From positions 1 through 33,499 of the forward strand of contig CALVMK010000055.1 of the NCBI GenBank assembly GCA_944345545.1: DNA of 33,499 nt, written 5' to 3'. A model generated the notes under the pieces. The model searched no databases. It was not told the origin of the DNA and was given only the letters and a program-made list of their open reading frames with translations. Source of the stretch: an uncultured Clostridia bacterium. Its GTDB lineage: Bacteria; Bacillota; Clostridia; Christensenellales; UBA1242. The first letter of the stretch is position 1. Each line of letters opens with the position of its first letter. The position numbers and the translations under genes are program-made. Positions 24,657-33,499 of this stretch are shown here, piece after piece.

Positions 24657-25082
24657 ATGATTGTTGATGAAATAAAAAAAGCAAATTTACAAGCCATGAA
24701 AGATAAAGACGTTGTTGCAAGAAATATATATTCTGTTTTGCTTAACAAAATTATGCTTGAACAAATTAAAAAAAGAGAAAAGGGTGAAGAAATTCAAGAC
24801 CCTGATGTTGTTCAAATTTTGCAAAAAAGTTTAAAAGAATTAGAAGAAGAAAAGTCTAATTATTTAAAAGTTGGAAACAGTGATGAAGCAAGCAATTCTG
24901 AAAAACAAATTAATCTTGTTAAAGCATATTTGCCAGAAATGCTTTCTGAGGAAAAGATTGAAGAAATAATTAAGGGGCTAGATGATAAGTCTATTGGCTC
25001 TGTTATGAAATATTTTAAACAAGAATATAACGGCAAGTGCGATATGAACACTGTTAGAAGTGTGCTTGCTAAACTTCAATGA
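24657..25082 (+). CDS. yqeY: GatB/YqeY domain-containing protein
   Basis: This 141-residue protein of the YqeY family is related to the C-terminal domain of GatB in the tRNA-dependent amidotransferase. It shows the helical bundle pattern DEIKKANLQAMKDKDVVARNIYSVLLNKI and the C-terminal YLPEMLSEEKIEEII and SIGSVMKYFKQEYNGKCDM. A tRNA-linked role is suggested for the family but not established. GGAG precedes the ATG by eight bases. Its stop overlaps the next gene's start by 4 bases (ATGA). Confidence 0.9.
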   Translation: MIVDEIKKANLQAMKDKDVVARNIYSVLLNKIMLEQIKKREKGEEIQDPDVVQILQKSLKELEEEKSNYLKVGNSDEASNSEKQINLVKAYLPEMLSEEKIEEIIKGLDDKSIGSVMKYFKQEYNGKCDMNTVRSVLAKLQ

Positions 25083-25780
25083 AAATTTTTGCTATTTCAG
25101 ACCTTCATTTATCCTTTGGCTCTAATAAGCCAATGGATATTTTTGGTGAGCAGTGGAAAGATTATCTTAATGTTATAAAACAAGATTGGAAAGACAAAGT
25201 TAAACCTGAAGATGTAGTTTTAATTGCTGGCGACATAAGTTGGGCAATGAAGCTTGAAGATACTGTTGAAGATTTTAAGTTTTTAAAAGAACTTTCTGGC
25301 AAAATATTTATGATAAAGGGTAATCACGACTACTGGTGGAGTGGGATAAGCTCTGTTCGTAAAGTGCTTCCTGAAAACGTAACAGCAATTCAAAATGATG
25401 CTTTTAAAGTTGAAGATTACATAATTTGTGGAACAAGGGGTTGGATTGTACCAGAAAATGCAAATTCAGGTTCGGAAGAAGATAAAAAAATATATCTTAG
25501 GGAGCAAATAAGACTTGATTTAACATTAAAAAGTGCAAAAAGTTTACAAAAAAATGGTGAAAAAATAATTTGCATGATGCACTATCCTCCAACAAATGCC
25601 GATTGGCAAGAAAGCGAATTTACAAAATTATTTGAAGCTTTTGGCGTAAGTGCAGTTGTGTATGGACATTTGCATGGTAAATATGTAAAAAGAGATTTGA
25701 TTAAAGAAATTAATGGAATAACTTATTATTTGACATCTTGCGACCAACTTGGTAACAAACTAATGGAAATCAATGTTTAA
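25079..25780 (+). CDS. Metallophosphoesterase (calcineurin-like)
   Basis: This 233-residue protein has the full dinuclear metal motif set: SDLH (D8, H10), GDISW at 51-55, GNHDYWW at 81-87, MHYPP at about 165 and GHLHG at 196-200. The spacing and the GDISWAM and GNHDYWW forms fit a Clostridia-wide subgroup of predicted phosphohydrolases with unknown substrate. There is no signal peptide, so it should be cytoplasmic. It overlaps yqeY by 4 bases and is followed by the hairpin that precedes the large CvpA-like gene. Confidence 0.9.
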   Translation: MKIFAISDLHLSFGSNKPMDIFGEQWKDYLNVIKQDWKDKVKPEDVVLIAGDISWAMKLEDTVEDFKFLKELSGKIFMIKGNHDYWWSGISSVRKVLPENVTAIQNDAFKVEDYIICGTRGWIVPENANSGSEEDKKIYLREQIRLDLTLKSAKSLQKNGEKIICMMHYPPTNADWQESEFTKLFEAFGVSAVVYGHLHGKYVKRDLIKEINGITYYLTSCDQLGNKLMEINV

Positions 25781-25795
25781 TGTAGTTGATATTTT

Positions 25796-25831
25796 CTCCT
25801 TTTCGTGATAAACTAACGAAAAGGAGTTTTT
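25796..25831 (+). promoter_or_regulatory. Hairpin sequestering the ribosome-binding site of the large CvpA-like gene
   Basis: A perfect 11-bp stem (25796-25806 with 25816-25826) has a 9-base loop and is followed by five T. The 3' arm contains AAAAGGAG, the Shine-Dalgarno for the ATG at 25834. The same element may attenuate transcription from the metallophosphoesterase gene and mask translation. Confidence 0.6.
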
Positions 25832-25833
25832 AT

Positions 25834-28800
25834 ATGAGTTTTGGGCTTTTAGTGTTAATAGTGAACCTAGTTTTGTTGTTTTTTGTTCTTATTGGCTTTT
25901 TAATAGGTCTTAAAAGGGGCTTAAAAAAACAAGCATTATGGATAGCTTTTTTTGTTGGTGCAATAATTTTAGCCTTTATTTTTACGCCTTTAATAACTAA
26001 CAGCATAATAAATATAAAACTAAATATAAATGGAGAATCTCAATCTTTAAGAGACATCATTTTAAGCTATATAACTCAAAACGATGTTGTTGGTGGGCTT
26101 TATCAACCAAACTCTTCTTTTGCAGGAGTGGTTGATAATTTACCAGTAATGATTGCAAATCTTGCAGTGTTTGTTATTGTGCTTTATGTTTTTTTGTTTA
26201 TTATGTGGATAATCTACATGATTGTAGCAAAATTTGTTTTTAAGAAAAACAAAAATAAAGCTTTAGACAGTAAGGTTTATACAATTAAAGAAGGTCAAGC
26301 TGTTGAGTTAGTAGATGTTAAGCCAAAAAAATATAGACTACTTGGCAGTTTGCTTGGTGTTGTTACAGGCTTTTTGCTATGTTTTTTCACTCTTTTGCCT
26401 ATATCAGGAATTGTTGGAATTTATACAGATGCTTATAACACAAAAGTTGCTTATGCACAAGACGAACAAACAGCTGTGCAAAAACTTATAAACGATTATA
26501 TTCCTGAAGAATATCAACAATATATTAAAGCTTATGATAGCACAATTTTAAATAAAGTTGGAGGGCTAATTGGCTTTGATGATTTATGCTTTAATGGTTT
26601 AGCATCTATGAATGTTAATGGAACAAAAATTGTGTTAAGAAATGAAATAGTAACTTATGCAGAAATTTATGATGCCGTTGAGTTTTTAACTACTTTAGAT
26701 TTTAATAACATGGTTTGGAAAAATTTAGATTTTAAAAGATTAAATAAGGCTGTAGATTTAATTTTTGAATCTCAAATATTTAGGAGTTTATGTTCTGAAA
26801 TTGTGCCATATGCCTTAGATTATGTACAGACAGGGGATATTCTTAATAATGTAGAATACAAAGAGCAAATTTTAGAGTTATGTAATGCTTTAGAAGTAGG
26901 TTTTGAAAACAATTATGAAGCAGAAGTTTTAAAAGCAGATTTCAAAGCAATATTAGGGGTTTTTGAAACTGTTTGTGAAACAGGCATAGCAGATGAGCTT
27001 ATGAAAGACACAATAAGTGTTAATACAATTTTTGATACTTTAATAGCAGATAATTGTAAAAATCTTAATGACATATTAAACAATTTCTTCACTTCAACTT
27101 CAGTTAAAAGCTTGTTTGTTGGAGCAATAAATATAGGTCTTGATGAGCTAGAAAAAGCGTTGCCTAACCAAACTGAATTAGATAGAGTAGATGTTTCTAA
27201 GGTAGAGTGGTCTTCCTTTAAAAACGAAGTAAACACAATAGTTTTAAGCGGAGTAGAAATCTATAAAGATTTAAAAAATTCCAATTATAGTATAAATGAA
27301 ATAATAAATGACCCTAAAAAAATATATGAATTAGATTATGAAGGAATAATTAAGGAACTATTCAAAATTTTAGACACAGCAAGTAAAACCAGCGTGTTTA
27401 CAAAAAGTGTTAATGGAACAAACATTTACGACAATCTATTAACTGCATGCCAAGATACAGAAGTTGGAAAATACGTTAATATGGACGCATTTAAAAGCGA
27501 TAAAAACTTTTCTTGGATATCAGAAAGCAATGCTATAGTTAATGTGTTAAAGGAAGCAAAACCAATTATTTTGCAATCTGAAAAATTTAAAAATTTGAAT
27601 TACGCAACTTTAAAAGCATCAATTAATGCACTATTTGATTCTAACATTTTAGATGCAATTAACATAGATATTTTAGACAATATTTCTGTTGAAGACATAG
27701 GAAATGAAGATGCAAAAATAATAGTTCAAGACATAGTAAACGATATGAAGGCAAAAACTTCCTTTAAAGAGTTAGAGCAAGATGTAATGAGCTTGTTAGA
27801 TGTGATTGAAATTTGCGGAAAAGCAGATTTAATAGACCAAATGATAGAAGGAAACGTTAATTTTGCTGAAATAGTTAAAAATCTTGGAGAAAAGGTTTCA
27901 GGTAAGGCTTATTATGAAAGTTTAATAGAAAGCTTTTTATCTTCTGCAATATTGAAAAAGACATTTACTAATTCTATGAATCTTGTAGTAGGAGCGATAG
28001 AAAGTGGAATTAATGCAACACTTGAACGTATAAATCAAAAAGCGGAAGATTGGTCTGGCTGGGAACAAACAGAAAGTGGAATTAAAACCTTATTTGCAGA
28101 ATTAAGTGAAGTTGTAAAAGCTTATGAAGGTGAAGAACTTGTGTTTGGTGTAGAAATGTTCAATGAAAATTTTGTTGCATGCATAGAAAATTTTGGTGGG
28201 GCTCTAGATGCTTTTGCAACACTTCCTATATGGAATTATACAAAAGATGGAGTTAATGGAAATTTATACAACGACATTATTTCTGCGTTAGAAAAAAATG
28301 AAGATTTAGGCTCATACATTAATTTTGGAGAAGCAAAGCTAGAAAATTTTGAAAATAATGCTTTTTGGAAAAACGAATTAATGACATATAAACCTTCACT
28401 TGAAAGACTAATTAGCAAGAAAATTACAATTGACGGAGTAGAGAAAAACTTATTTAGTGCAATTTTAGATGGCGGAGATATTTTAGAAATAGTAAAAACA
28501 TTCACAACTGTAGATAGCGAGGGAGTAGAACCAATTACTAACGATGTGGATACAATTATGAAACCTATTCTAGAAGGTAAGCTTTTAAAGAAAATTGCAA
28601 TATTGATATTAGATGAAATTAACTTTCAAATTGAAAAAATAACAAATAGTGAAGTAACTTATGAAACTTCAACATTAACAAAAATTACTCTTGAAACAAA
28701 CTTGGCTATTCAAGCAAACGATATTTTAAATGTTATTAAAGAAGCAATAAATGCAATTAAATTAGAAAACCCAGAAATCTCTGATTATAAACCATTATTA

Positions 28801-29235
28801 AATGCATTGCAGACAAATGCAGAAGCAGATTATAATGGAGAAAACGGGGTGTTTAAAGAAGCATATCAATTACTTGAAAGTTATGTTAATGGGCAGGTTA
28901 AAAAATCAATAGCGGATAACTTTGGCGTCAACCAAGATGTTTTAGATACTATTGGAGATGTTCCATTAGACACATTATTAGATGTGGCTGACAAAGCAAC
29001 AGTTGTTTTAGATAAAATAACAGATGGAACGGTAACAGCTGATGATGTGAATGCTTTAGTTGATGAGTTAACAAAAACTGAAGTTCAAGAAATAGTTCAA
29101 GTTGTAGCGGATAATGGGGGAAATATAGAAATACCACAAAATATCAAAGAAGATGTTGCAGGATATGTTCAAGAAGCAGGGCTTGATGAAGAACTAAAGA
29201 ATAAACTGTCTTCAATATTTGGAATTGGAGTTTAA
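25834..29235 (+). CDS. Large CvpA-like membrane protein with internal repeats
   Basis: This protein has 1133 residues from the ATG at 25834, chosen because AAAGGAG ends seven bases upstream; the longer frame from 25786 begins before the hairpin. The N-terminus resembles CvpA: TM1 about 3-22, the FLIGLKRGLKKQALW turn, TM2 about 30-53, TM3 about 100-135 and TM4 about 168-195. After this come about 930 polar, helix-rich residues without TM, which I place outside the cell from the TM count. Repeats are visible: units near 416-600 and 699-885 align (WSxF/W; VNG..Y.N/D; L..A....E.G.Y.N), with weaker copies near 310 and 913. Function is unknown. It is followed directly by rsmH. Confidence 0.78.
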   Translation: MSFGLLVLIVNLVLLFFVLIGFLIGLKRGLKKQALWIAFFVGAIILAFIFTPLITNSIINIKLNINGESQSLRDIILSYITQNDVVGGLYQPNSSFAGVVDNLPVMIANLAVFVIVLYVFLFIMWIIYMIVAKFVFKKNKNKALDSKVYTIKEGQAVELVDVKPKKYRLLGSLLGVVTGFLLCFFTLLPISGIVGIYTDAYNTKVAYAQDEQTAVQKLINDYIPEEYQQYIKAYDSTILNKVGGLIGFDDLCFNGLASMNVNGTKIVLRNEIVTYAEIYDAVEFLTTLDFNNMVWKNLDFKRLNKAVDLIFESQIFRSLCSEIVPYALDYVQTGDILNNVEYKEQILELCNALEVGFENNYEAEVLKADFKAILGVFETVCETGIADELMKDTISVNTIFDTLIADNCKNLNDILNNFFTSTSVKSLFVGAINIGLDELEKALPNQTELDRVDVSKVEWSSFKNEVNTIVLSGVEIYKDLKNSNYSINEIINDPKKIYELDYEGIIKELFKILDTASKTSVFTKSVNGTNIYDNLLTACQDTEVGKYVNMDAFKSDKNFSWISESNAIVNVLKEAKPIILQSEKFKNLNYATLKASINALFDSNILDAINIDILDNISVEDIGNEDAKIIVQDIVNDMKAKTSFKELEQDVMSLLDVIEICGKADLIDQMIEGNVNFAEIVKNLGEKVSGKAYYESLIESFLSSAILKKTFTNSMNLVVGAIESGINATLERINQKAEDWSGWEQTESGIKTLFAELSEVVKAYEGEELVFGVEMFNENFVACIENFGGALDAFATLPIWNYTKDGVNGNLYNDIISALEKNEDLGSYINFGEAKLENFENNAFWKNELMTYKPSLERLISKKITIDGVEKNLFSAILDGGDILEIVKTFTTVDSEGVEPITNDVDTIMKPILEGKLLKKIAILILDEINFQIEKITNSEVTYETSTLTKITLETNLAIQANDILNVIKEAINAIKLENPEISDYKPLLNALQTNAEADYNGENGVFKEAYQLLESYVNGQVKKSIADNFGVNQDVLDTIGDVPLDTLLDVADKATVVLDKITDGTVTADDVNALVDELTKTEVQEIVQVVADNGGNIEIPQNIKEDVAGYVQEAGLDEELKNKLSSIFGIGV

Positions 29236-30168
29236 ATGGAATTTTATCACGAACCAATAATGGTTAAAGAAGTTCTGGAAGGGTTAAACATTAACCCTTC
29301 TGGAATTTATTTAGATTGCACTCTTGGTGGGGCTGGTCATAGTCAGCAAATTTTAAAAAGGTTGAACAGTCAAGGTCTTTTGATAGGCATAGACAAAGAT
29401 GATGATGCCATTAATTATAGTTCAAAACGATTAAAAGAATTTGACAATAAAATTTTGGTTAAGGCTGATTTTAAAAATGTCCAAAGTGTTTTAAGCGAAA
29501 AAAACATAGATAAGTTAGATGGGGTTTTAATTGACCTAGGAGTAAGTTCTCATCAAATAGACACAGCGGAAAGAGGATTTTCTTTTTTGAGAGATGGCAA
29601 ATTAGACATGAGAATGGACCAATCTTCAACCCTTACGGCGTATGATGTAGTAAACAAATATCCAGAAGAAAAATTATTAAGGATCTTATGGGACTATGGC
29701 GAAGAAGATTTTGCAAGAAAAATAGTTCATGCAATAATAGAAAAGAGAAAAATAAAGCCAATAGAAACGACTTTGGAACTTAAAAATTTAATAGAAGAAG
29801 CATTGCCTAAAAAATATGTTTATAAGAGTGGTGGGGCAAGCAAAAAAACATTCCAAGCAATAAGGATAGAAGTTAACGGCGAACTTGAACAGCTAGGCGA
29901 AACGTTAAAATTTCTTATAAGCAAATTGAAAAAAGGTGGAAGATTAGTAGTTTTAACCTTTCATTCTTTGGAAGATAGAATTGTTAAAAAAATTTTTAAA
30001 GAGGAGGCAACTGATTGTCTTTGTCCTTCAAATTTACCAATTTGTATATGCGGGCATAAAAAAAGTGTCAAACTTATTAATAAAAAACCAATAGAAGCTT
30101 CAAAAGAAGAAGTTAGTAAAAATTCAAGAGCAACTTGTGCTAAATTAAGAGTTGTAGAAAAGCTTTAA
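29236..30168 (+). CDS. rsmH: 16S rRNA (cytosine1402-N4)-methyltransferase RsmH
   Basis: RsmH (MraW) methylates N4 of C1402 in 16S rRNA using S-adenosylmethionine. The 310-residue length is normal. It has the SAM-binding start HEPIMVKEVLEGL, then DCTLGGAGHSQQIL, the block LIDLGVSSHQIDTAERGFSF with DGKLDMRMD, and the C-terminal FHSLEDRIVKKIF and NSRATCAKLRVVE. The ATG follows the previous stop directly, with GGAG six bases upstream. It is separated here from the usual mraZ/ftsL/pbp division cluster. Its stop codon lies inside the palindrome of the next promoter. Confidence 0.96.
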   Translation: MEFYHEPIMVKEVLEGLNINPSGIYLDCTLGGAGHSQQILKRLNSQGLLIGIDKDDDAINYSSKRLKEFDNKILVKADFKNVQSVLSEKNIDKLDGVLIDLGVSSHQIDTAERGFSFLRDGKLDMRMDQSSTLTAYDVVNKYPEEKLLRILWDYGEEDFARKIVHAIIEKRKIKPIETTLELKNLIEEALPKKYVYKSGGASKKTFQAIRIEVNGELEQLGETLKFLISKLKKGGRLVVLTFHSLEDRIVKKIFKEEATDCLCPSNLPICICGHKKSVKLINKKPIEASKEEVSKNSRATCAKLRVVEKL

Positions 30169-30182
30169 GTTGTTGACTTAAA
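30164..30182. promoter_or_regulatory. Palindromic operator candidate at the MarR-type gene
   Basis: TTTAAGT-N5-ACTTAAA is a perfect 19-base dyad. It overlaps the rsmH stop (30166-30168) and nearly all of the -35 (30173-30178). The size and placement are typical of MarR-family autoregulation. Confidence 0.6.
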
Positions 30183-30201
30183 CAATTAAATTATATATAA
30201 T
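30173..30201 (+). promoter_or_regulatory. Promoter of the MarR-type gene, predicted leaderless
   Basis: TTGACT (30173-30178), 17 bases, TATAAT (30196-30201). The start is near 30208, so the ATG at 30202 cannot be used and the ATG at 30211 would have a leader of 2-3 bases. Confidence 0.75.
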
Positions 30202-30210
30202 ATGGGCGAT

Positions 30211-30582
30211 ATGGAATCGGAAAAATTGTTTGAAATAAGTTTGCTTGCTGACACTTTTTGTAGTCAGCATTCTTTTAGATTAAATTTAAGTAAAATTAAA
30301 ATTTTGTATTTAATAAAAAAATATGAACCAGCACCAGCAAGTTTGCTTATCAATAAGTTAGGGCTTATAAAAACTAATCTATCTTCTGCTTGTTTAGAAC
30401 TTGAAAAGAATGGATACATAATTTCTAAGAAAGGTAAAGAAGATAAACGTTCTAGAAGTTATAGAATTACTGAAGAAGGAAAATTAATTTTAAAAGAATT
30501 TTTAGAAGATATAAATAAACTTTTAAGAGAAGAAAATTTGGGTTTAGATAAAGCACTTGAAATTTTAAACAAAAAAATTTAA
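30211..30582 (+). CDS. MarR-type winged-helix transcriptional regulator
   Basis: This 123-residue protein has a winged-helix core: LNLSKIKILYLIKKYEPAPASLLINKLGL, recognition helix region IKTNLSSACLELEKNGYIISKKGK, and wing EDKRSRSYRITEEGKLIL, which is the MarR signature. Flanking helices at both ends would form the dimer interface. I start it at 30211 rather than 30202 because the -10 hexamer ends at 30201. No ribosome-binding site exists, so translation is probably leaderless. A palindrome on its promoter suggests autorepression. It precedes cysS by 27 bases and the two are probably co-transcribed. The ligand is unknown. Confidence 0.83.
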   Translation: MESEKLFEISLLADTFCSQHSFRLNLSKIKILYLIKKYEPAPASLLINKLGLIKTNLSSACLELEKNGYIISKKGKEDKRSRSYRITEEGKLILKEFLEDINKLLREENLGLDKALEILNKKI

Positions 30583-30609
30583 AATGAATATATAAAAGAA
30601 AGGAAAAAT

Positions 30610-31995
<1,386 letters not shown>

Positions 31996-32097
31996 TTTTT
32001 CACTGATGTTTAAGATGTTAAACATATTAAATATTGTTCAATATATTAAATATTTAAAAAAATATATTTAATATATTAATGTCAATTTAAAATTATT

Positions 32098-32120
32098 AAA
32101 CGCCTAATGTGGCGTTTTTT
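32098..32120 (+). terminator. cysS terminator
   Basis: A stem of 7 bp (32098-32104 with 32111-32117, GC core CGCC/GGCG), six-base loop and six T. Confidence 0.82.
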
Positions 32121-32170
32121 GTTTATGAAATAAAAAAGGTTACAAAATAAATTAAAAAAATTAGATAAAA

Positions 32171-32200
32171 TTAATAAAACAAAAACCATGATAATATAAA
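32171..32200 (+). promoter_or_regulatory. Weak candidate promoter for yabP
   Basis: TTAATA, 18 bases, TATAAA. The overlapping sequence CATGATAAT partly resembles sporulation sigma -10 elements, which would fit yabP, but no clear matching -35 is seen. Confidence 0.3.
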
Positions 32201-32216
32201 TAAAGTAGGAGAATTT

Positions 32217-32462
32217 ATGCAAAACACAATAACATTAACAAACAGACAAACTTTAAATATATTAGGGGTAACCAAAGTAAATGGGGTAAGTCCTAGTGAA
32301 GTGGTTTTAGAAATAGAAGGAGATAAATTGATAGTAACAGGGGAAGAAATGGAAGTTCAAACATTAGATGTTGAAAACAAAGTATTAACAATTTTAGGGA
32401 AAATAAACAGCATGAAATTTACAGGACCAAAAGTACCATTATTAAAAAGGATATTCAAATAA
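32217..32462 (+). CDS. yabP: Sporulation protein YabP family
   Basis: This 81-residue protein has the YabP pattern: NRQTLNILGVTKVNGVSPSEVVLEIEGDKLIVTGEEMEV followed by TLDVENKVLTILGKINSMKF, a small all-beta domain. In Bacillus yabP is a sporulation gene in a yabP-yabQ-divIC order that is reproduced here, which strengthens the call. AGGAG precedes the ATG. Its TAA shares a base with the yabQ ATG (TAATG). It is slightly shorter than Bacillus YabP (about 100 residues). Confidence 0.86.
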   Translation: MQNTITLTNRQTLNILGVTKVNGVSPSEVVLEIEGDKLIVTGEEMEVQTLDVENKVLTILGKINSMKFTGPKVPLLKRIFK

Positions 32463-32833
32463 TGTTAGGTGAGACCTTATCTCAACCGTTTATTTTTTTA
32501 ATGTTAATTCTGTTTGGTTTTGGAAGCGGAATTATTTTTGATATATCTAATTTTATTTGGAAGTTGTCAAAATGTAATAAAGTTTTAAAACATTTTTTAG
32601 ATTTTTTTGCAACAATTTTTGTATTCATAATATTTTTTGTTTGTATTTTGAATTTTAATTATGGGGAGTTAAGATTTTATGAATTTCTCGTGTTCTTTGC
32701 ATTTTTTGCAATAGAAAGATTTAGTATTGGTAAATTGGTTGAAAAAATAATATCATTGTGCTATAATCAATTTATAAAATTAGTTAATAAGATAAATTTT
32801 CGAGGTAAGAAAAATGACAAAAAGTCTAGCTAA
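32462..32833 (+). CDS. yabQ: YabQ-like spore cortex membrane protein, short
   Basis: This protein has 123 residues with hydrophobic segments at about 8-28, 43-65 and 70-88, and a basic C-terminus. The motif FGFGSGIIFDISNFIW near the first segment and the location between yabP and divIC identify it as YabQ, needed for spore cortex formation in Bacillus. Bacillus YabQ is about 210 residues, so this is a short form ending soon after the third hydrophobic segment. It is translationally coupled to yabP (TAATG) and overlaps divIC by 20 bases. Identification depends partly on context. Confidence 0.72.
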   Translation: MLGETLSQPFIFLMLILFGFGSGIIFDISNFIWKLSKCNKVLKHFLDFFATIFVFIIFFVCILNFNYGELRFYEFLVFFAFFAIERFSIGKLVEKIISLCYNQFIKLVNKINFRGKKNDKKSS

Positions 32834-33083
32834 AACACTTATTATTTTATCTGCAATTTTGCTTTTAGCATTATTTATAACTGGAATTGTGCAATCTTTT
32901 CAAATTTCATCTTTGAAATCGCAAGAAGCTTTAGCTAAGCAAAAAAATAATGAAATGATAGAAAACCTTCAAGAAGTCCAAGACGAGATAGATTATAAAA
33001 ATAGCGATGATTACTATAAAGATTATTATGAATTAGAAGAAAAATATGGGCAAGAAGGAGATAAAATATACGAAATAAAATAA
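32814..33083 (+). CDS. divIC: DivIC/FtsB-like septum formation protein
   Basis: This 89-residue protein has one TM segment at about 8-28 followed by a coiled coil (about 30-60) and a Tyr/Glu-rich end including ELEEKYGQEGDKIYEIK, a pattern typical of DivIC, where the final residues often read YEIR/K. DivIC acts with DivIB and FtsL in the division septum. It is shorter than Bacillus DivIC (about 125). GAGG precedes the ATG, inside the yabQ end. A terminator follows at 33089. Confidence 0.8.
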   Translation: MTKSLAKTLIILSAILLLALFITGIVQSFQISSLKSQEALAKQKNNEMIENLQEVQDEIDYKNSDDYYKDYYELEEKYGQEGDKIYEIK

Positions 33084-33088
33084 TAAAG

Positions 33089-33115
33089 TTTGGAATTTTA
33101 ATTCCAAATTTTTTA
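33089..33115 (+). terminator. divIC terminator
   Basis: A 9-bp perfect stem (33089-33097 with 33100-33108; a strained 2-base loop, so the inner A-U pairs probably open) is followed by TTTTTT. Confidence 0.75.
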
Positions 33116-33446
33116 TTAATAAAACAGACAAATTAATATAAAAAACAAAAAAACAGTAAAAATTTTTAAAAGTATTATTTACAATCGATTTTAAAGAAAA
33201 ATTGGATTAAAAAAATAATTATTAAATAAAGAAAATAAATATAATTTCACTTATTAAATGATTTTATAGTAGTTTATTAGTTTTAGGAATTAGAATAGAA
33301 AACTATTAAAATATATAGACAAATAAATAATAATATTTAATTAAAAAAAGTAAAAAAAAGATGAAAAAAGAAAAAAAATAGAAGAAAAATGTAAAAAAAC
33401 AGAAAAATAAGAAAAAAAATAGAAAAAATTAGCCATGATATTTATT

Positions 33447-33475
33447 TTGTGTTAGATAAGGGAATGTGATACTAT
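33447..33475 (+). promoter_or_regulatory. Candidate promoter at the window edge
   Basis: TTGTGT (33447-33452), 17 bases, TACTAT (33470-33475) with a TG extension. The predicted start is the G near 33482. The A-rich tract upstream could act as an UP element. The gene it serves is outside the window. Confidence 0.5.
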
Positions 33476-33499
33476 ATATAGGTCGCAGGTAAGAAGAAA

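Larger units (their letters stand above)
33084..33499. other. Gene-free A-rich end of the window
   Basis: After the divIC terminator, about 380 bp are without a gene. From about 33335 to 33430 the plus strand is a nearly C-free polypurine tract dominated by A. It leads to a promoter-like sequence at 33447-33475. No open frame of useful length or RNA gene is visible. Confidence 0.6.

Noticed and set aside
25786-25833. Extended N-terminus for the large CvpA-like protein
   Set aside because: It would be translated through the hairpin and lacks a ribosome-binding site; the ATG at 25834 has AAAGGAG.
30583-30609. T-box riboswitch before cysS
   Set aside because: Only 27 bases separate the MarR-type gene from cysS; there is no room for a specifier stem or T-box motif.

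Overview
The window is the replication-origin neighbourhood of a very A+T-rich bacterium, roughly a quarter to 30 % G+C by eye. The gene content points to Bacillota, probably an uncultured Clostridia-type lineage: oriC-cluster genes, perfect parS sequence, YabP/YabQ/DivIC, a Spo0A-type DNA-binding domain, DUF1667 and DUF378 proteins, and a short YidC of Gram-positive type. UGA is a stop codon (mnmE, yqeY), so the Mollicutes code is excluded. This placement is inference, because there is no rRNA in the window.

Left arm (1-8130, all minus strand): dnaA, dnaN, rpmH, rnpA, yidD, yidC, jag, mnmE and mnmG (cut by the window edge) all run in one direction. In the textbook Bacillus order rpmH diverges from dnaA; here they are codirectional. 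Four DnaA boxes and an A+T-rich tract lie between dnaA and dnaN, the best oriC candidate. A consensus sigma-A promoter for rpmH-rnpA sits inside the palindrome that looks like the dnaN terminator.

Origin-proximal right arm (8649-14970, plus strand): parA-parB diverge from dnaA and are followed by a terminator, two parS sites and a long A+T-rich gap with another perfect DnaA box. Then come a CvpA-family membrane protein, ftsH (TTG start) and a membrane-anchored protein of unknown function.

Middle (15085-24010): an operon of a helical-repeat protein, a lipoprotein and a HelD-like helicase, with a palindrome upstream. Next come a cloverleaf-like folded element of about 80-110 nt and a three-gene flavin/iron-sulfur oxidoreductase operon ending in DUF1667. 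After these are a minus-strand DUF378 protein with an Asn-rich tail, greA and a small minus-strand membrane protein.

Right end (24011-33499): a stand-alone Spo0A C-terminal-domain protein whose promoter is framed by a perfect inverted repeat; yqeY with a metallophosphoesterase; a 1133-residue CvpA-like membrane protein with internal repeats; rsmH; a small MarR-type regulator with a palindrome on its promoter; cysS; and yabP-yabQ-divIC. The window ends in an A-rich tract leading to a promoter-like sequence.

Nearly all genes point away from the 6.5-8.6 kb region, matching bidirectional replication from there. I see no rRNA, tRNA, CRISPR array, transposase, prophage or recognisable defence system. 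The unusual material is regulatory and architectural: the cloverleaf element, the receiver-less Spo0A-like regulator with its operator, apparent leaderless promoters at mnmE, cvpA and the MarR gene, the promoter-in-terminator, and the large repeat-bearing CvpA-like protein.
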